Shown here piece after piece: positions 10,092-19,769 of a stretch of 64,000 nucleotides of DNA. The position numbers were made by a program, and so were the translations under genes. This stretch comes from Tolypothrix campylonemoides VB511288 (GTDB lineage: Bacteria > Cyanobacteriota > Cyanobacteriia > Cyanobacteriales > Nostocaceae), in assembly GCA_000828075.3 (NCBI GenBank), contig JXCB02000033.1, positions 626,166 through 690,165 of the forward strand. The letters run 5' to 3'. A model generated the notes under the pieces. That model was not told where the DNA came from. It did not search any database and was given only the letters and a program-made list of their open reading frames with translations. Each line of letters starts with the position of its first letter. The first letter of the stretch is position 1.

Positions 10092-11378
10092 ATGGCTCCC
10101 AATCCCACCATCATGCAAGCTGTGGAACAATTAGGTTACCGCGTCACTGTTGGAGACGTGGCAACTCAGGCAGGATTAAATGTTGCGCTGGCAAATCAAG
10201 GGTTATTAGCCCTTGCAAGTGAAGCTGGCGGACATTTACAAGTTTCTGATACAGGTGATATTGTTTACTTATTTCCAAAAAACTTTCGAGTAATTTTACG
10301 TAATAAATATTTGCAATTACGATTGCAGGAATGGTGGAAAAAGCTTTGGGGGATTCTGTTTTACCTAATTAGGATTTCTTTTGGAATTTTCTTGATTGTT
10401 TCCATCGCCCTGATAAGTATCACCATTATCTTAATTATCACCGCTATCAACTCAGACCGGGATAGCGACAATGGAGGTGGCAATTTTAGTGGTGGCTTTT
10501 TCTTTTTCCCAGATTTATTCTGGTATCTTAGCCCAGATTATGACACCCGTCAGAGAGAAAGACGGCGGGAGAAAAGCAATCTGAATTTCTTTGAAGCTGT
10601 CTTTTCGTTTTTGTTTGGCGATGGCAACCCCAATACCAAGTTAGAAGAACGCCGTTGGCAAGAAATTGCTAAGGTAATTCGTAACAACCAAGGTGCGGTA
10701 GTCGGCGAACAAATTGCACCATATCTAGATAATATTGGAGAAGGTTCTGCAAAAGAGTACGAAGATTATATGCTGCCCGTTCTCACTCGCTTTAACGGGC
10801 AACCTAAGGTGAGTCCAGATGGGCAGATTGTTTATTACTTCCCAGAGTTGCAGATCAGTGCTGCCAAAAAGTACCGTCAACCTCTTTCAGCTTATTTGGA
10901 GGAATTTCCCTGGCGATTTAGTGCGGCAACTTCAGGACAAATTCTGCTGAGTGCGGGGCTGGGTGTAGCAAATTTTGTCGGCGCATTAGTGCTCTTAAGT
11001 TTATTAAGAGATGGTACGATCGCCGCTCAAGTAGGTGGACTCGTCGCTTTTGTACATGGCATTTATTGGGTATTATTAGCTTACGGAACAGGTTTCTTAG
11101 TTGTCCCGTTAATACGGTATTTTTGGATTCAGTGGCGTAATAGCAAAATTGCTGAACGCAACCGCGATCGCCTATCCCGGGCTAGACAACTAGCAAGCGC
11201 AGACTCTGTTTTGCAGCAAAAAATAGCTTATGCTCAGCAGTTTGCAAAAGAAAAAGTCCTTGGTGATGAAGATTTAGTCTACTCTACCGAAACTGACTTG
11301 TTAGAACAGGAAGTAGAACGTTCTGAACAAATTGACGCTGAATGGCAAAAACGCTTGCAGCGAGGGAGTGGGGAGTAG
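10092..11378 (+). CDS. Cyanobacterial multi-pass membrane protein of unknown function
   Basis: 428 residues from ATG 10092. The frame is open back to 9939 but that extension is Ser/Arg-rich and unlike coding sequence, and gaagagcg precedes the chosen ATG. Residues 1-70 look like a small helical, winged-helix-like domain (VAVxQLGYRVTVGDVA..., AGGHLQVSDTGDIVYLFP); the same theme recurs near residues 190-265, ending GQIVYYFPEL. Membrane helices lie at about 95-125 and, in the second half, near 290-360. A charged helical tail follows. The final residues run into the GGGAGTGA repeat that starts at the stop codon. Function unknown. Confidence 0.75.
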   Translation: MAPNPTIMQAVEQLGYRVTVGDVATQAGLNVALANQGLLALASEAGGHLQVSDTGDIVYLFPKNFRVILRNKYLQLRLQEWWKKLWGILFYLIRISFGIFLIVSIALISITIILIITAINSDRDSDNGGGNFSGGFFFFPDLFWYLSPDYDTRQRERRREKSNLNFFEAVFSFLFGDGNPNTKLEERRWQEIAKVIRNNQGAVVGEQIAPYLDNIGEGSAKEYEDYMLPVLTRFNGQPKVSPDGQIVYYFPELQISAAKKYRQPLSAYLEEFPWRFSAATSGQILLSAGLGVANFVGALVLLSLLRDGTIAAQVGGLVAFVHGIYWVLLAYGTGFLVVPLIRYFWIQWRNSKIAERNRDRLSRARQLASADSVLQQKIAYAQQFAKEKVLGDEDLVYSTETDLLEQEVERSEQIDAEWQKRLQRGSGE

Positions 11379-11379
11379 G

Positions 11380-11412
11380 GAGGGAGTGAGGGAGTGAGGG
11401 AGTGAGGGAGGG
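11380..11412. repeat. GGGAGTGA period-8 tandem repeat
   Basis: About four copies of gggagtga directly after the stop codon of the preceding gene, so the repeat has grown up to the coding boundary. Same family as 19009-19082 and 27651-27702. Confidence 0.75.
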
Positions 11413-11472
11413 AGAGCAAAGAAATAACTTTCTCCTCATGCCCCTCATCTTCCTCATCCTCTTCATCTTCGG

Positions 11473-12618
11473 CTATTTCTTAACCTGAATGGGTGCTAAA
11501 GCGACACCTTTGTAATAGTAATTCAATATTTGTAGGTGGTTGTATCCCCGCTTTGCTAAATTGTAGGCTCCCCACTGGCTCATACCCAAAGCATGACCAT
11601 AGCCAAGTCCTCTGAGTGTAAAGCTTCCATTCCCGTTGCTGACGTTAAAGCGGGTGCTTTTTAGCTTGAGAGCTGTACGCACATCTTCGCCCCTCAGGAC
11701 TTTCTCGCCTTTATCGCCGACAATTTTTAGAGATGTGACGCTTCCGAAAGGTGATGTACTCTCAGGAATCATTTGCTTCACATTGCCGATTTCCGGAATT
11801 TGGGCGCTGATTTCTGTAGGGGAAAAAGTTCTGCTCCAGTTGCATTCGCTGATATTTTGGTCAAAGTCTGGAACAGCGCGCAGGTATGGTTCGCGACTTC
11901 CCCAAACATCTTCTGAGTTTTCAGTGTGTCCGCCAGAACACGCGTGGAAGACAGAAAGAATAACCCTATTTCTATAAGTTAGTACTTTCCCGGCTGTAGC
12001 ATCAACTGCGGCTAAGGTGGTACGAGATTCACTACTGACGCCTTTGTAAATTTGCCAACGATCCGGTGTATCACCCAAATCGTAAATGGGATTATTGCGT
12101 TGTTTTTCACGCTCGTAAAGAGCATATGTACGGGCGGCGATCGCTTGAGCTTTTAAAGCTTCTAAGGGCCACCTGGAGTCCATTTCGCCACCGATGACGC
12201 TGTAGAGATATTCTTCTAAATCAACCCAGTTAACGACAGATAAGCCTTTTTCTGACGGAACAACAAGAGTTCTGCCCCGATACCAGCGATCGCCTATATA
12301 AACGAATCCCTTACCTGTTGGCTCAACCCAAAATAGATTAGATTGCCACTTATCCAAAGCAACTCCACCAGGAACTGCTTGGGCATAATAAGCACCCATT
12401 CCTGGCAACTGTCCCAGAGTACGACCGCTGCTATCCTTGATAACTGCAGTTGTAGAACTACCGACTTTTACCTGTTTGACGTCTCTTTCAATCGCCACGC
12501 GCAGGATGACAGATGCTTGAGCTGGGGCAACTAGAGCAATCCAGATGACGATACCAAGCCACCAATGGCGTCCTTTGATATGGGAAAATAAAGATGCTAG
12601 GAACAGTTGGAACTTCAT
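11473..12618 (-). CDS. SpoIID/LytB domain protein (peptidoglycan-associated)
   Basis: 381 residues from ATG 12618, which begins a clear signal peptide ending APAQA; the frame continues upstream to 12801 without good coding character. The SpoIID domain spans about residues 135-375, with the family landmarks YLYSVIGGEM, ALKAQAIAARTYA, VFHACSGGHTE and GLGYGHALGMSQWGA. SpoIID of Bacillus is a lytic transglycosylase acting on denuded glycan and LytB-type relatives enhance amidases; cyanobacterial members are presumed cell-wall enzymes. It follows the DUF928 gene on the same strand after about 250 bp. Confidence 0.88.
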   Translation of the reverse strand: MKFQLFLASLFSHIKGRHWWLGIVIWIALVAPAQASVILRVAIERDVKQVKVGSSTTAVIKDSSGRTLGQLPGMGAYYAQAVPGGVALDKWQSNLFWVEPTGKGFVYIGDRWYRGRTLVVPSEKGLSVVNWVDLEEYLYSVIGGEMDSRWPLEALKAQAIAARTYALYEREKQRNNPIYDLGDTPDRWQIYKGVSSESRTTLAAVDATAGKVLTYRNRVILSVFHACSGGHTENSEDVWGSREPYLRAVPDFDQNISECNWSRTFSPTEISAQIPEIGNVKQMIPESTSPFGSVTSLKIVGDKGEKVLRGEDVRTALKLKSTRFNVSNGNGSFTLRGLGYGHALGMSQWGAYNLAKRGYNHLQILNYYYKGVALAPIQVKK

Positions 12619-12865
12619 GCTGACAACAATTATAGTTACACTCGTGTATGCTTGACGCTCGCTTTTGTAGTAGTTTCCCGCAAGATAGGATTTCAACTCC
12701 ATCAAATGATAGCTCAACAACTCCATCCAGGAGCAGATGCAGCTTGTTCCTAACAAAGGCACGAGCAATGAAAAGTAATCATCTATCCATAATCGCATCA
12801 CCAGTCATAGCTGGAAAATGAAAAGCTTGCATCGACCAGGCGGTATAGAATGTAGCAGTCTGCCG

Positions 12866-13690
12866 TTAATTATTCAAAACAAACGGTTTTGCGGCAATGT
12901 CATCCAAACCGACAAAGGTAAGCAAATTTTGCCACTCTTGCTGAAGAGTTGCATCTTGGGGATTATTTTGACGTAGTTGTGCTAGTGTCGTTAATGCCTC
13001 GTGCCATATTCCATTGCTGGCATAGATAGCAACTTGCTGTCTTGGCTGTGCTTGTTGGAGTTGGTGGGCGATCGCTGGCTTCAAGTTGACTCGTTGTATG
13101 ACTCCTTCAACATAAATAGGGGCTTGTTGCTTTCGGTTCTCGCAGTAAACATTAAAGAACCAGCGGTATTGTTTGCCTAAACTCAGTTTGGGAGCAGTAG
13201 TAGGTAGAGAAACGCTGATCACTCCGGGTTCATTCGGTAGGACAATATCCTGGCGGTAGATCGGATTTGATTCCTCATCAAGCAGCATAAAATCAGCGGG
13301 GTAGCTAGAACCTTTGGCGTAGGGTGTGTAGAACCAAAAAGTCGGGCGTTCCACTGTAGTCAATCCCCAGACATTCATTATCGAGGTTGGTTGCTCTGTT
13401 AAAGGGACTAAAGCAGTAAGTGCAGGGTTCCCAACTGGACAGGTACCCCTTCTTGCTCCCCCATAACGACGACCTCCTGGAGGTTGTCCTGGCGGAAGTG
13501 GAGGTAGAACAAGGCGCAAAGGTTCCTTACGAGAAGTCGTTGCTAACGGTTTTGACTGTGGTAAGGAATTGGAGCGTTCAGTTGCTGTTTGTTGACGGGA
13601 CTCAGCCATAACCGACGTTATGCTACCCAGCAAACTGAAGCAGCTGGCGAGAGTCACTGCTAAAACCAGTTTCATCGGATATGAAATCAT
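12866..13690 (-). CDS. DUF928 domain secreted protein
   Basis: 274 residues with a signal peptide (about 1-29, cleavage after VMA). The DUF928 landmark is visible: a Pro/Gly-rich lead (PPGQPPGGRRYGGARRGTC) followed by the PLTALVPL-like segment and an aromatic beta-rich domain (FWFYTPY, YRWFFNVYC). The family is almost confined to cyanobacteria and has no known activity. It lies downstream of the CHAT-CHASE2 gene with the same orientation, an arrangement I believe recurs in cyanobacteria, so a shared envelope role is inferred. An alternative ATG is five codons inside. Confidence 0.85.
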   Translation of the reverse strand: MISYPMKLVLAVTLASCFSLLGSITSVMAESRQQTATERSNSLPQSKPLATTSRKEPLRLVLPPLPPGQPPGGRRYGGARRGTCPVGNPALTALVPLTEQPTSIMNVWGLTTVERPTFWFYTPYAKGSSYPADFMLLDEESNPIYRQDIVLPNEPGVISVSLPTTAPKLSLGKQYRWFFNVYCENRKQQAPIYVEGVIQRVNLKPAIAHQLQQAQPRQQVAIYASNGIWHEALTTLAQLRQNNPQDATLQQEWQNLLTFVGLDDIAAKPFVLNN

Positions 13691-13906
13691 TTTTAGAAAT
13701 CGCTTTTAACTGTTGAGTGTTAACTATTAATTGTTAACTAGGGACGGAAACAAAATAAAATGCACAACTTTATACCATTTTGGATTTTAGATTTAGATTT
13801 ACAGATTGTGTGCCTCTTGCACAGGAGAAGAGAAAGAATTATTGGTAATCGCTTTTAGCGTTAAGAAAGTCGCCATTATTTTTCATAATTCGGGGAATCC
13901 TCTGCC

Positions 13907-16258
13907 TTATTTTTGGAGTAGGATGAATTTTGAATTTGAAGTTTGAAAAAAAACGACACAAAACGTTCCCACTAGTGCTAAAGCTGAAGGTACAAACGGC
14001 ACCCAATATCCCTGGATAAGTAGACCAAAGCAGAGTACGTAGAGAACTCCAGAGGAGACAATGACTAAGATTGTCAATCTGGGGAGCGATCGCAGCCGCC
14101 AAGCAAGAACTCCTCCTACTACAGACCAACCCCAAATCCAGATGACCTCACTCCACAATGACCAAACTTGCAGCAACGGACGTTTATCTAGGACAGCGCT
14201 AAGAAGTTGGCTGATCATGTGCGCTTGTACCAAAACTCCTGGCATTTGCTTATCAAACTGATATTCATATGGTGTAGCCCAATAGTCACGAGACTCTCCT
14301 TTAGCTACAACACCAATCAGGACAATTCGGTTTTTGATGGCACTAGAATTAACCTGATTTGATAAGATTTGTGTCAGCGTAACTTGTTCGGCTATCTTGT
14401 TTGAGGAACGATAGTTAAGCAAAATTTGACCACCATTGGCATCAATTCCTTGATATCCGCTACTACGAGATCTCAGACGAGGAAAGATAGTATTGCCAAG
14501 CTGTAAATCTCCTTGAGAAGTTAGTTTTGGTTGAATTCCTTTAGCAGCAAGCAAATAACGGAATGCTAGCTGGGCTGAGAACGCATAAGTAGCACGACAC
14601 GAAGAGACAGGTTCCTGGTTCATAAACAGCAGATGTCGGCGCACCACGCCATCAGGATCATGAATGAAGTCACTAAATCCCAAGCGTTCTTGTGGGATTT
14701 CCGGTGGCGGCGCAATACCCTTAACAGGTGTTGCGGCGTCGCTATTTTTGCAAACTCCAACCAAGTTTTCAGTCTGGTTAAGACGAGTGGTTAAATCTGG
14801 GAGTTCAGCTTTAAAATCTCGATAGAGATCCAAGCCAATTGCTTGGGGTTTGTACTGCTGGAGTTTCTCCAAAAGTTTATTGAGGGATTTGTCTGAGAGA
14901 GATTTGCCATCCACACCCTCACCGTTTCGCCGCTGAAGATCAATATCCTCATCATCAATCGCCACTACCAGCAGACGTGGATCGGGTATTTCATGGAGGA
15001 TGAAGGGACGTAAGCGCATCATCTGGTCAAAAGCTTGGAGTTCACTGGTTTGCAGTAGCCCGAAAAACCTCACCACGCAAATTAAAGCAGTTATCACCGC
15101 CGAGGAGAACAATGCTACAGCTAATTTAGGTGGAGGTGCGCTTTGAGGTGGTGTAAGTTTTGGCGGTTGCAGTTCAGCCTTACCTGTAATCTTCTCCCAA
15201 GAAGGAGGGACTTGTGTGAGATTTTGGCAAATCACTGGTAACCAAGTCGCACAGGGAAACTTATCCTCAAGACCTTGCAACCGTTCCCGAGAATCCCGCA
15301 CCGCTTGGTAAAAAGGCTCGCCAGCAGCGAACCCTTCTAAAAAATACTTCAAGAATTCCTGTGCGACTAAGTCTGGAACGGGTTCGCGCATGACGATCAT
15401 CTGCGGGATTTGTAAATCAGCCAAGTCTCGCGCCAGTCGTAATCCATCGCAGGAGTTGAAAATTGCTAATTGCAACCCACGTTCCACGGCTTTTCTGAGA
15501 GCGTACCTTAATTCGCTAATGGTGAGGCTATCAGTTTGATTGAGGTATATGCGTCCAGTTCCATCTTTCCCCTGACTCGAACTGTGTCCAGCAAAGAAAA
15601 GAATATCCCAGCTTTTCCCCCACAGATGGTCAGTTAATTCCTTGCGTTGGGGTTCTACCAGAAAGCTAAGATCTGCATTGGGTAAGTGTTCTAGCAAAGC
15701 ACGGTCAGCCTCAGTGTCAATCTCCTGACTATTACCGATGATTGCTAAAATATTTACTTTTTCGTTAAGTGTTTTCCTCAAAGGAATTCGTTCGTATGTT
15801 GGCGATGCTAAAGCAAATTCCGCTTTAGGATAGCGTTCTAGCAAGTCCCAGAGATGCCAAGGCAACCGCTGCAATTGACTATCTTCTGTTTGCAAAATTA
15901 CCCGAATTTCGTCCGTAGGTAGTAATTTTTCTAGCCATTTCTCTCGAATCGGGCGAAACTCTTCCGTTAGCAGCCAAGTATTGAAGTGCGATCGCAAAAT
16001 ATGGGCAATGTTATCGCAGTCTTGGGTAATGGATACATTTGTTACCTGCATCTGCTCAGCAGACAAGCGGTAACGATTGCTTAGGCTTCGATAGCTAGAC
16101 TGCCAGTGGCTATAGTAAAGTGGCATTTCTACCGCAGCAGGCAATTTACCGCTGATTTCAGTTGAGGGACGCTCACTTTCTTCACCGATTTGTAGCGTAA
16201 CAGCAAACCCCTGCTCAAAGCTACCATCTGCAAATTTTAAAACCACTAACTTGCTCAT
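13907..16258 (-). CDS. CHAT-CHASE2 transmembrane sensor protease
   Basis: 783 residues. The cytoplasmic N-terminal part contains a caspase-like CHAT domain (about 150-345) with the His-Cys dyad apparently intact: H225 in FFAGHSSS and C270 in FNSCDG. A first membrane helix (about 379-400) leads to an extracytoplasmic CHASE2 sensor domain (about 405-690, starting near LQAFDQMMRLRP and LLVVAIDDEDID), and three helices close the protein (696-717, 728-748, 752-772). CHASE2 usually feeds kinases or cyclases; here the output would be proteolysis on the inner side. The gene sits between DUF1822 (74 bp upstream) and DUF928. Confidence 0.9.
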   Translation of the reverse strand: MSKLVVLKFADGSFEQGFAVTLQIGEESERPSTEISGKLPAAVEMPLYYSHWQSSYRSLSNRYRLSAEQMQVTNVSITQDCDNIAHILRSHFNTWLLTEEFRPIREKWLEKLLPTDEIRVILQTEDSQLQRLPWHLWDLLERYPKAEFALASPTYERIPLRKTLNEKVNILAIIGNSQEIDTEADRALLEHLPNADLSFLVEPQRKELTDHLWGKSWDILFFAGHSSSQGKDGTGRIYLNQTDSLTISELRYALRKAVERGLQLAIFNSCDGLRLARDLADLQIPQMIVMREPVPDLVAQEFLKYFLEGFAAGEPFYQAVRDSRERLQGLEDKFPCATWLPVICQNLTQVPPSWEKITGKAELQPPKLTPPQSAPPPKLAVALFSSAVITALICVVRFFGLLQTSELQAFDQMMRLRPFILHEIPDPRLLVVAIDDEDIDLQRRNGEGVDGKSLSDKSLNKLLEKLQQYKPQAIGLDLYRDFKAELPDLTTRLNQTENLVGVCKNSDAATPVKGIAPPPEIPQERLGFSDFIHDPDGVVRRHLLFMNQEPVSSCRATYAFSAQLAFRYLLAAKGIQPKLTSQGDLQLGNTIFPRLRSRSSGYQGIDANGGQILLNYRSSNKIAEQVTLTQILSNQVNSSAIKNRIVLIGVVAKGESRDYWATPYEYQFDKQMPGVLVQAHMISQLLSAVLDKRPLLQVWSLWSEVIWIWGWSVVGGVLAWRLRSLPRLTILVIVSSGVLYVLCFGLLIQGYWVPFVPSALALVGTFCVVFFQTSNSKFILLQK

Positions 16259-16331
16259 AATTAGTGTCCTTTGTCATTTGTCAGTTGTTTTTCTTTTCTG
16301 GTGACAGTGTGCAATGACTCATGACCAATGA

Positions 16332-17303
16332 CTAAATTACGAAATGTTCTGTGACACTTGCATCATTGAGTGCCACCTTAACGCTAAACCGCTCTGCGCT
16401 TTCACCTCTAAACTGTAACTGTAGGTAATTATCAGCACTTCTAGCTTGAGTTTCCAGAAAAACTGCTCCAGACTCATCCAGCACCGTCAGTTGTACTCCA
16501 GGTATTAAGTAAATTTGATTACCCGTCGGGTGCAACTGCAGGCGAATGCTAGTTTGTTGGTCAACTTCTGGTCTAATTTCTACAATAAGCATGACGGGTT
16601 GGTTGGAAATTTGGATTCCCAAATCAATCAACTTTGCCCGTCTGGTAAATACATCATTTTGGTTGGCAGCGTTTTGCTCAACAGTATCACCACTGCGAAA
16701 AGCATAAGCTGGTCTAAATTCTGGCTGGTTCCATATCGATTGAACACTCTGCCAGCCGCTCTCCAAGATACCGGTAAACCACTGGCTCAAATTCACTAAA
16801 GTCCTGACTGAGGTTTGTTTGAGTTCCCCAAGGTGGTCGATTAAATGTTCCAAAGGTTGGAGTTGACTCAAAGGTAGTTCTTCAGTTGCCATATTATTGC
16901 GAACAAACCCCAGCAACTTTGCTTCCTCAAGCGATTCATCCACTTGGACAACGACATAACCAACTCTTTGTTCCCAGGTTTCTGGAGGAATGTAACACAT
17001 CTGTTGAGAAATATTCACGGGGCGGCACTCTAGACGACCCACTCCTGGCAACTCCAAGTCTGCTATATTGGCACACAAACGTGTAACTGGGTTCCAACTG
17101 TCACTGCTTGTTAGGTTAGTGGGAATACCCATAATTTCCAAGTAGTCATTTACCACCCATACGCAAAGTGTATTCAGCCGGACTTGTTCGGCTTTTTCAG
17201 GAGTAGGCTGGTTTGAAGCAAACTGCTGGGCAGTTCTGCGAGCTGCGTTGGTAATAGGCAGCGTTAAGGCAAAATCCTCTAGCTCATACGTGGTGCGTGT
17301 CAT
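16332..17303 (-). CDS. DUF1822 family protein
   Basis: 323 residues, soluble, no signal peptide. The start (YELEDFALTLPI), the LNTLCVWVVNDYLEIMGI segment and the central CYIPPETWEQRVGYVVVQVDESLEEAKLLGF match the cyanobacterial DUF1822 family as I know it. The second half is beta-rich (RPEVDQQTSIRLQLHPTG, VQLTVLDESGAVFLE). It is the first gene of the minus-strand series DUF1822, CHAT-CHASE2, DUF928. Family members commonly accompany CHAT or CHASE2 proteins; a regulatory or substrate role for the CHAT protease is inference. Confidence 0.85.
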   Translation of the reverse strand: MTRTTYELEDFALTLPITNAARRTAQQFASNQPTPEKAEQVRLNTLCVWVVNDYLEIMGIPTNLTSSDSWNPVTRLCANIADLELPGVGRLECRPVNISQQMCYIPPETWEQRVGYVVVQVDESLEEAKLLGFVRNNMATEELPLSQLQPLEHLIDHLGELKQTSVRTLVNLSQWFTGILESGWQSVQSIWNQPEFRPAYAFRSGDTVEQNAANQNDVFTRRAKLIDLGIQISNQPVMLIVEIRPEVDQQTSIRLQLHPTGNQIYLIPGVQLTVLDESGAVFLETQARSADNYLQLQFRGESAERFSVKVALNDASVTEHFVI

Positions 17304-17939
17304 AGTTTTATCCCTGGTGATGAGTCCTGTCTTAGATATTTATCGATCGCAGTCATGAAATTTACGCAATATTAATGGGTCATTAGTCATTAGTTAAAAA
17401 ACTTATGGCTGAGCAACTGTGCTAAACAATTTTGGACTTAAACGTATAACCTCACCCTACCCTGTCGGGCATCCCTCTGGCGAGTTTGGAGAGGGAAGGA
17501 TTTTAGCGCAGCTAAAAGCGAGGGTGAGGTGAAAAGCGATCTGGTGTGTACACCGTAGCCTATAAGGATACCGATGGCAAATCCTAGGTATGACGCCTCA
17601 CCTCAACGATTTTATAGAGTTTATGAGGCAAGGCTAAATGATGCGATCGCCTACCGAAAGGGCTGATTTCTCGTTTAACGTGAGTTCGATATATCCTGAT
17701 TTGACCCCGCTTCCATTCCTCTGTCCACCTCTTTTTAACCCTCCCCTAAGAGGTTTGGGGTCATGAAGCTTTTTTTACTGGCAGAGGCTTAAAAATCCAA
17801 TTTTTATGTAGCGGCTCAGCAAGTGAACATTATTCTACCACATGGATTTTTACGAGCAATGCCCACTCTACGATTTGTGGTTCCATCATCAGAAAAACGC
17901 TGTAATGTATAAAAACCATTGCTCTTGAGAGCCAAGCAT
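17304..17939. other. Intergenic region with dispersed repeats
   Basis: No gene supported. Around 17450-17540 is a cctcaccctaccctgtcggg...gagggtgaggtga inverted repeat, and 17685-17785 carries gtgagttcgat, cacctctttttaaccctccc and aggtttggggtcatgaagctttttt, also found in altered order at 21318-21500. These look like copies of one dispersed element. Confidence 0.5.
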
Positions 17940-19769
17940 CTACTCCATCAAAATCAGCCGCAAAGGATCTAAACGAACATACCAAGGCATCGGTTGGTCT
18001 TTGAGAGTTGCCCATTTTTCCTTAAACACCTCCGCCTGTAAGTGGTAATCACTCTGATTACTAGATGGATGATGGAGTTTGAGAAACAGCGTCATTCGGT
18101 GTGGTGTTTCGCTGGTTCTCGCCAGCCAGCAGGGAAAGGTGTTTTCATGGGATAAGTCGTTGGTGAGAATGATCTGATGGGCACGAATTCCCACATTGGA
18201 TAAAGCGTCTGGGATAGGTTCAATGACACTCAGGGTACAACCCCAATCAATGGCTTCCACTTGCCCTGATGCGACAGCAACCGCACTTGAAAAGTTTTTA
18301 CATCCTGTTAATTGAGCAACACCAACAGTAGCGGGACGCTCGAAAATGTCGTGTTTGGTGCCATAATGAACTACTTTTCCTTTCTCTAGAACGAGCAAAT
18401 TAGGACAAACCCGATACGCCTCTTCCATATTATGGGTAACAAATAGAGTCACGCCCTCGTAATTTGCTAGTGTTTCTATCATTTGCTGTTCGAGCTGGCT
18501 TCGCAGGTGCGTATCTAGTGCAGAAAATGGCTCATCTAGTAACAATGCTTCTGGTTGACTTGCTAAGGCTCTGGAAAGTGCGACTCGTTGCTGTTGACCG
18601 CCAGAAAGTTGATGCGGGTAGCGCTCAGAATATCCTTGCAATTGTACTGTAATTAATTGGGCTTCTATTTGTTGCTTAATTGCTGTGGTAGAAAGTCCTT
18701 TGGATAAGCCAAAGGCAATGTTTTGCCCTACTGTCATGTGCGGGAAGAGAGCATAATTTTGCACGACAAAACCAATGCGGCGATCGCGCGGTGGCAAATT
18801 AATCCCCTGTTGAGAGTCAAACAACACTCGCCCATTCAAAACAATACGACCTCTTGTTGGCGTTTCTATCCCTGCAATGCACCGTAGAAGGATGCTCTTA
18901 CCAGCTCCAGATCCTCCCAACAATCCCAAAGGTTGCTTGTCGGCACTAAAACATACTTGCAAGCTGAAGCCAGGGAGCTGTTTTTCAATGTCAACAAATA
19001 GCCCAGAAGTGAGGGAGTGAGGGAGTGAGGGAGCGAGGGAGTGAGGGAGTGAGGGAGTGAGGGAGTGAGAAAGTGAGGGAGAGACTGCTAATTTTGAATT
19101 GGTTTGTCTCTTCTGGCGAGTTTCCTGCCAATAGTTGACTGCAATAATCCCAGATAGGGAAATACTCATGATGGCAACAGCCCAAAACCAACCTTCTTGG
19201 ATCGCTCCGCCTTCCACGGCAAAATAAATTGCCATTGGAATAGTCTGAGTTTGCCCTGGGATATTCCCTGCTAACATCAGGGTGGCACCGAATTCACCCA
19301 AAGCACGCGCAAAAGCCAAAGTCGTTGCTGCTAAAATTCCGCTTCCTGCTAAGGGTATACTTATTCGCCAAAATATTGTTGATTCCTTCGCACCAAGGGT
19401 TCTCGCTACCCGCAGAAGGTTGGTATCTATTTGCTCAAAAGCACCTAAGGCAGTTTTATACATCAATGGGAAGGCTACCACAGTGGCGGCGATCGCCGCG
19501 CCATACCAGGTAAAAACGACACTAAACCCCAAAGGCTCCATCAGTTTCCCCACGGGACCATTTTTGCCAAACAGCAGTAGCAACAAAAAGCCAACGACCG
19601 TAGGAGGTAAAATCAGAGGAGCAACGAAGATTCCCTCAATCAAAGATTTCCCTTTTCCTCGATATCCCAGCATCCAATAGGCAGCAGCAATACCAATAAA
19701 GAAGGTAATAAATGTTGCAAGTATGGAGGTTTTCAGCGATATCCACAGAGGGGAAAGGTCAAGAGGCAT
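17940..19769 (-). CDS. modBC: Molybdate ABC transporter, fused permease and ATPase
   Basis: Imports molybdate with ModA. Residues 1-215 are a ModB permease with five or six helices and the EAA loop (EQIDTNLLRVARTLGAKES). Residues 256-490 are the ModC ATPase: Walker A GGSGAGKS at 285-292, signature LSGGQ at 388-392, Walker B LLLDEP at 409-414; a C-terminal extension of about 110 residues follows. Fused modBC genes are known in heterocystous cyanobacteria. The linker (about 230-254, Ser/Leu/Pro/His) is encoded by a GGGAGTGA tandem repeat. No separate modB or modC is in the window. Confidence 0.92.
   Translation of the reverse strand: MPLDLSPLWISLKTSILATFITFFIGIAAAYWMLGYRGKGKSLIEGIFVAPLILPPTVVGFLLLLLFGKNGPVGKLMEPLGFSVVFTWYGAAIAATVVAFPLMYKTALGAFEQIDTNLLRVARTLGAKESTIFWRISIPLAGSGILAATTLAFARALGEFGATLMLAGNIPGQTQTIPMAIYFAVEGGAIQEGWFWAVAIMSISLSGIIAVNYWQETRQKRQTNSKLAVSPSLSHSLTPSLPHSLAPSLPHSLTSGLFVDIEKQLPGFSLQVCFSADKQPLGLLGGSGAGKSILLRCIAGIETPTRGRIVLNGRVLFDSQQGINLPPRDRRIGFVVQNYALFPHMTVGQNIAFGLSKGLSTTAIKQQIEAQLITVQLQGYSERYPHQLSGGQQQRVALSRALASQPEALLLDEPFSALDTHLRSQLEQQMIETLANYEGVTLFVTHNMEEAYRVCPNLLVLEKGKVVHYGTKHDIFERPATVGVAQLTGCKNFSSAVAVASGQVEAIDWGCTLSVIEPIPDALSNVGIRAHQIILTNDLSHENTFPCWLARTSETPHRMTLFLKLHHPSSNQSDYHLQAEVFKEKWATLKDQPMPWYVRLDPLRLILME
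19009..19082. repeat. GGGAGTGA period-8 tandem repeat inside modBC
   Basis: About nine units, two of them with changes (gggagcga, gaaagtga). On the coding strand it reads CTCACTCC repeats translated as SLTPSLPH units joining the permease and ATPase. Because 8 and 3 share no factor the repeat has no stop codon in any frame, so a change of one or two units would shift the downstream frame, and only multiples of three keep it. Confidence 0.85.

Noticed and set aside
12619..12801. Longer start for the SpoIID protein
   Set aside because: The upstream 61 codons would bury the clear signal peptide that begins at ATG 12618.
18991..19191. 66-codon minus frame through the GGGAGTGA tract
   Set aside because: It is the alternative frame of modBC; the repeat keeps all frames open, so an open frame here is no evidence for a gene.
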